From: Nitrospira sp.
GTDB lineage: Bacteria > Nitrospirota > Nitrospiria > Nitrospirales > Nitrospiraceae
Direction: 5' to 3'
Length of the DNA stretch: 64,000 nucleotides
NCBI GenBank assembly: GCA_024331125.1
Contig: JANDJI010000001.1
Location: 342,001-406,000 of the forward strand
The stretch's first letter is position 1, and every line of letters begins with the position of its first letter. Below, piece by piece: positions 61,208 to 64,000 of this stretch. The position numbers were made by a program, and so were the translations under genes. The notes below the pieces were generated by a model. The model was not told the DNA's origin, did not search any database, and worked only from the letters and a program-made list of their open reading frames with translations.

Positions 61208-62704
61208 ATGAAGTTCGACACCAGCACCGAAGCCCACGAGTTCATCGAGACCGTTCACGCTCGCGTCGGCGCGCGCAATCAGGCAGTGCTGGGACGAGCG
61301 GCGTTGTTCCTGGCGATAGGCGAAGGTGTTCCTCCTGAATTTAAACCCAAAGATGCCAAGGGTGTGACACTCAACGACGAACAAGTCGTTGGGGACGAAT
61401 TACGCGATGTTGTTCGCGCTGCGCTGAACTATCGTGCGGGTCGGGCACTTGACGAGAGCGGCTATCGGCAGGCCTTCCGCCAGCATTTCGAGTACGGCTG
61501 CCAGCGGCTCAAACAACTGTGGGAGGAGGCCGGCCATGACCAAGCCAAGTTTATCTCGGCTCTGTTGAAGCTCGTGAAGCTCGCGGGAGACCTCGATTTT
61601 GGTACGGGGTTGAGAGCCGCAATGCGAATCATGCCCGTGGTTGAAACAGAAGTGAAACTCAAGGTGCTCGCAGACGCTACCGCTCCAGAATGGTCTTTGA
61701 ACGGTCCCGGCACTTCCAACGGTCTGCTTGTGATTTCCGGCCAGCCAGGAACTGGCAAGAGCCAGCTTGCGCTCGACCTCCTGGCCCAACTTGCCAACCA
61801 TGGTGTCCGTTTCGTCTTCTTCGACATGAAGGGCGAACTAGAAGACGATCCCAACAACGCTCAACAGCGAAAGAACCGCACTCGATTTTTGGAACAGACC
61901 GGGGCACGCTATGTGCGTCTCATCCGGCAGGACTTGCCGATTAATCCACTGCTGCACGATCCCAATCCGACTGTCAATGCCCAGATTGCATACGAGATTG
62001 CCGGCCTGATCCGTGCGTTTGCCCCTCAGCTTGGCGCGAAGCAGGCACAGAACATCTCCGACGTGTACCAGCGTCTTCCATCGCCGGATTTTGTGTCCCT
62101 GGTGGACGGATTGGAGCAGAGCGGCGCAACCGGAGTGGACTTGGCCATCGTGAAGAAGATTGTAGACTTCAATCTCTTCGCCAGCGCGCACACGTCCATC
62201 ACCCCCGAGGAATGGCTGAACGGGTCAATCGTCGTGGACTTCAAGGAATTTGGGACGGATAGCGATACCAAGGCGCTGGCTGTCGCACTCATCCTGAACT
62301 TTCTCATCAAGAGACTTAGTCGGCAACTGGCTGTCAAGAATGATATCCAGCCGCTCAAGATGGTGCTGTTCGTAGACGAAGCCCACCTGCTGCTGCCCAA
62401 GGAGCACAAAGCCGGCTTGCTCAGTCAGCTTGCGCGGCAAGGTCGATCCTGGGGCTTCCCCGTCTGGCTGGCCTCGCAGGATGCAGACAAGTTCCTGACC
62501 TCCGGTACCAACGAAACCAACTTTGCCGAGTTGGCCGAGTGCGGTATTCACTTCTCCCCGCATACGTTGAGCGAGGCACAGCAACGCGCAATCCTTGGCG
62601 GCGTAATCCATCAAAAGCTCAAGAAAGCAGAAGCCGCCTTGCGCTTGCAAGGCAAGCTACAAACTGGTGTGGCACGACAATTTTGGAGAGACGGAGGAGG
62701 GTGA
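61208..62704 (+). CDS. DndE-like domain fused to HerA/FtsK-type ATPase
   Basis: Residues 1-110 resemble DndE: FIETVHARVGARNQAVLGRAALFLAIGEG, then YRQAFRQHFEYGCQRLKQLW. Residues 165-480 form an ATPase with Walker A ISGQPGTGKSQLA (about 178-185), Walker B MVLFVDEAHLLLP (about 385-394), and a sensor-like LASQDADKF. DndE binds nicked DNA as an oligomer in the Dnd complex; HerA-type ATPases translocate DNA. The fusion would couple both. No separate DndE gene is seen, so this protein probably replaces it. It is followed by a membrane-protein gene. Confidence 0.75.
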   Translation: MKFDTSTEAHEFIETVHARVGARNQAVLGRAALFLAIGEGVPPEFKPKDAKGVTLNDEQVVGDELRDVVRAALNYRAGRALDESGYRQAFRQHFEYGCQRLKQLWEEAGHDQAKFISALLKLVKLAGDLDFGTGLRAAMRIMPVVETEVKLKVLADATAPEWSLNGPGTSNGLLVISGQPGTGKSQLALDLLAQLANHGVRFVFFDMKGELEDDPNNAQQRKNRTRFLEQTGARYVRLIRQDLPINPLLHDPNPTVNAQIAYEIAGLIRAFAPQLGAKQAQNISDVYQRLPSPDFVSLVDGLEQSGATGVDLAIVKKIVDFNLFASAHTSITPEEWLNGSIVVDFKEFGTDSDTKALAVALILNFLIKRLSRQLAVKNDIQPLKMVLFVDEAHLLLPKEHKAGLLSQLARQGRSWGFPVWLASQDADKFLTSGTNETNFAELAECGIHFSPHTLSEAQQRAILGGVIHQKLKKAEAALRLQGKLQTGVARQFWRDGGG

Positions 62705-62711
62705 CTCATCT

Positions 62712-63269
62712 ATGAATACCGCCTCGGGCAATGTATCGGATCAACCGAACCACTGGCAAGAGTTTTGGCAAGAGATCAAGGAACGTGCTCGAAAACCTCT
62801 CAGACACCCCACTTTTGTGATGTATTTCGTTGGAATCATCATCATCCTCGGCGGGCTCGGCTTTCTAGAAGCGCTGATAAGCTCCGTGATGCTTGAACAA
62901 AAGCCGGAGATTGAATGGGGGCGCCTGATCAGCGCGTGTTACACATATTTTCTTGCCATCGCCGCAACTGCAGCAGTGGATCTCATTCTCTCTCTAAGCC
63001 AACGGAAATTTCTGATGATGTTCTTCCTGCTGTGTTGTTTGGCTGTCGTTCTCTGTGCCATCCTTGCAGCCATCTTGGGGACATTCCGAGGGAACGCGGC
63101 AGCGGCAGCGGTTCCATCTGTGCTCGGATACGTTCTGGCGCTTTTTCTTTGGTGGGTCGGGAACGCCAACAATGCCAACTTACTGGATACGCCGATCAAG
63201 CCAGATGCCACAACCGGTGGCGATGCACAGACGCAACCGGCTGGCGATCTAAGCGGTTTCACTGTCTGA
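62712..63269 (+). CDS. Four-helix membrane protein in the Dnd operon
   Basis: The start at 62712 follows GGAGGG. The 185-residue protein has about four hydrophobic helices: VMYFVGIIIILGGLGFLEAL, LISACYTYFLAIAATAAV, FLMMFFLLCCLAVVLCAIL and VPSVLGYVLALFLWWVG. It starts with a WQEFWQEIKERARK amphipathic segment and ends in a flexible polar tail. I know of no standard Dnd component like it. It lies between the DndE-ATPase and dndB genes with 7- and 4-base gaps, so it is cotranscribed. Confidence 0.75.
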   Translation: MNTASGNVSDQPNHWQEFWQEIKERARKPLRHPTFVMYFVGIIIILGGLGFLEALISSVMLEQKPEIEWGRLISACYTYFLAIAATAAVDLILSLSQRKFLMMFFLLCCLAVVLCAILAAILGTFRGNAAAAAVPSVLGYVLALFLWWVGNANNANLLDTPIKPDATTGGDAQTQPAGDLSGFTV

Positions 63270-63273
63270 ACCA

Positions 63274-64000
63274 ATGCCCATAGATTTTCCCGTTCGCACA
63301 CCGGTCCTCAAAGTAGTCCAACCGCTTGGGGAGTATTTTGCGGCGGTGCTGCCGGCTGAGTTGCTGCTTCAGGTCACCTACAGCGACCCTCTCAGGATTC
63401 TGGGCTTCTCAGAATCCGGCGATTATGAACTCAAGGGACATCAACGTAAACTCGTCAAGGAACGTCTCAGGACTATCGGGAGATTCATCGACACTGTCGA
63501 GGCCGCATTCCCGAATAGCATCATCCTGGCTGCAAACTACAATGAGAGCGGAGAACTTGTGGAGGATGAGGCCATCCGTTGGTCAGTGGAGTTCAATCAA
63601 GAAAACGAAGCGGTCGGGACACTGATTATACCGTCGGCAGCTCAGCTTGCCGCGATCGTGGATGGCCAGCATCGGCTCTACGGCTTCAAGGAGGTGTCTC
63701 TAGATGAGCGCCGGGCGATGCCTCTCCTCACCGCAATCTACCTTGACCTCCCAAACCCGTTTCAGGCCTACTTGTTCGCCACGATCAACTACAACCAGAA
63801 ACCGGTAGACAAAAGTCAAACCTATGAGCTTTATGGGTTCAACTTGGAGGAAGAACCTCCAGAAGCATGGTCTCCCGAAAAAACGGCTGTGTTTCTTTGC
63901 CGAAAGCTGAATACCGACCCAACGTCACCGATTAAAGATCACATCATTGTTGCGGCGCAATCTGATGCCGCTGTCGAAATCGCAGCCAAAGCGCAAAAGA
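63274..64000 (+). CDS. dndB: DndB (DGQHR-domain protein), truncated by window end
   Basis: The frame starts with ATG at 63274, four bases after the membrane-protein gene, and is open to the window end. It contains the hallmark VDGQHRLYGF (GATGGCCAGCATCGG at 63661-63675), followed by YLFATINYNQKPVDKS. DndB is a DGQHR-domain transcriptional repressor and modulator of the Dnd system. The C-terminus lies beyond the window. Confidence 0.88.
   Translation, partial: MPIDFPVRTPVLKVVQPLGEYFAAVLPAELLLQVTYSDPLRILGFSESGDYELKGHQRKLVKERLRTIGRFIDTVEAAFPNSIILAANYNESGELVEDEAIRWSVEFNQENEAVGTLIIPSAAQLAAIVDGQHRLYGFKEVSLDERRAMPLLTAIYLDLPNPFQAYLFATINYNQKPVDKSQTYELYGFNLEEEPPEAWSPEKTAVFLCRKLNTDPTSPIKDHIIVAAQSDAAVEIAAKAQK

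Overview
The window looks like a chromosomal segment of a Nitrospira-like bacterium (phylum Nitrospirota). This is inferred from the gene set: a VPLPA-CTERM/exosortase D system, di-haem peroxidases, a cytochrome P460, an unusual multi-TolC exporter, and a moderately high-GC Gram-negative core. No rRNA or tRNA is present to confirm the taxonomy, and I found no CRISPR array or intact insertion sequence.

Region 1 (1-18,034) is a protein-sorting and secretion locus. On the minus strand lie an exosortase fused to an EpsI domain (XrtD type) and a secreted beta-helix protein. On the plus strand follow five proteins ending in a VPLPA-type sorting signal (W-rich hydrophobic helix, then Arg cluster), two paralogous secreted di-haem peroxidases, a TIGR03790-type secreted protein and a zinc-ribbon protein. 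A conserved element of about 40 bp, with a sigma-54-like core, recurs about 105-170 bp before several of these genes. This suggests one regulon whose products are exported by Sec, sorted by XrtD and deposited at the cell surface.

Region 2 (18,039-27,732, minus strand) holds a GT9 glycosyltransferase, a cytochrome P460 operon with a cupredoxin-like partner, a small cytochrome c, a TPR protein, a beta-propeller lipoprotein with a beta-barrel protein and an excisionase-type HTH protein, and a TlpA thioredoxin flanked by two paralogous His/Cys small membrane proteins.

Region 3 (27,893-42,777) is mostly core housekeeping: secA, a 31-residue ribosomal protein (bS22 type), an MsbA-like exporter, maf, dus, an MNIO (DUF692) enzyme, a CBS-PilZ protein, a LOG-family protein, a DHH phosphoesterase, a rhomboid protease and purE-purK.

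Region 4 (43,082-52,172) is a minus-strand export operon of three tandem TolC-like paralogues, an ABC transporter whose nucleotide-binding motifs are all degenerate, and an HlyD-type adaptor. A NhaR-like LysR regulator is divergent to it.

Region 5 (52,237-57,248) carries rluF, agmatinase and pyruvoyl arginine decarboxylase (arginine to putrescine), a zinc-ribbon protein with an aldehyde dehydrogenase, and a DsbA-like oxidoreductase.

Region 6 (57,823-64,000) is a DNA phosphorothioation (Dnd) defence/modification operon: dndC, dndD, a fusion of a DndE-like domain with a HerA/FtsK-type ATPase, a previously unassigned four-helix membrane protein, and the start of dndB, cut by the window end. The most unusual items are the DndE-ATPase fusion with its membrane partner, the motif-dead ABC subunit with triplicated TolC proteins, and the shared promoter element of the VPLPA regulon.
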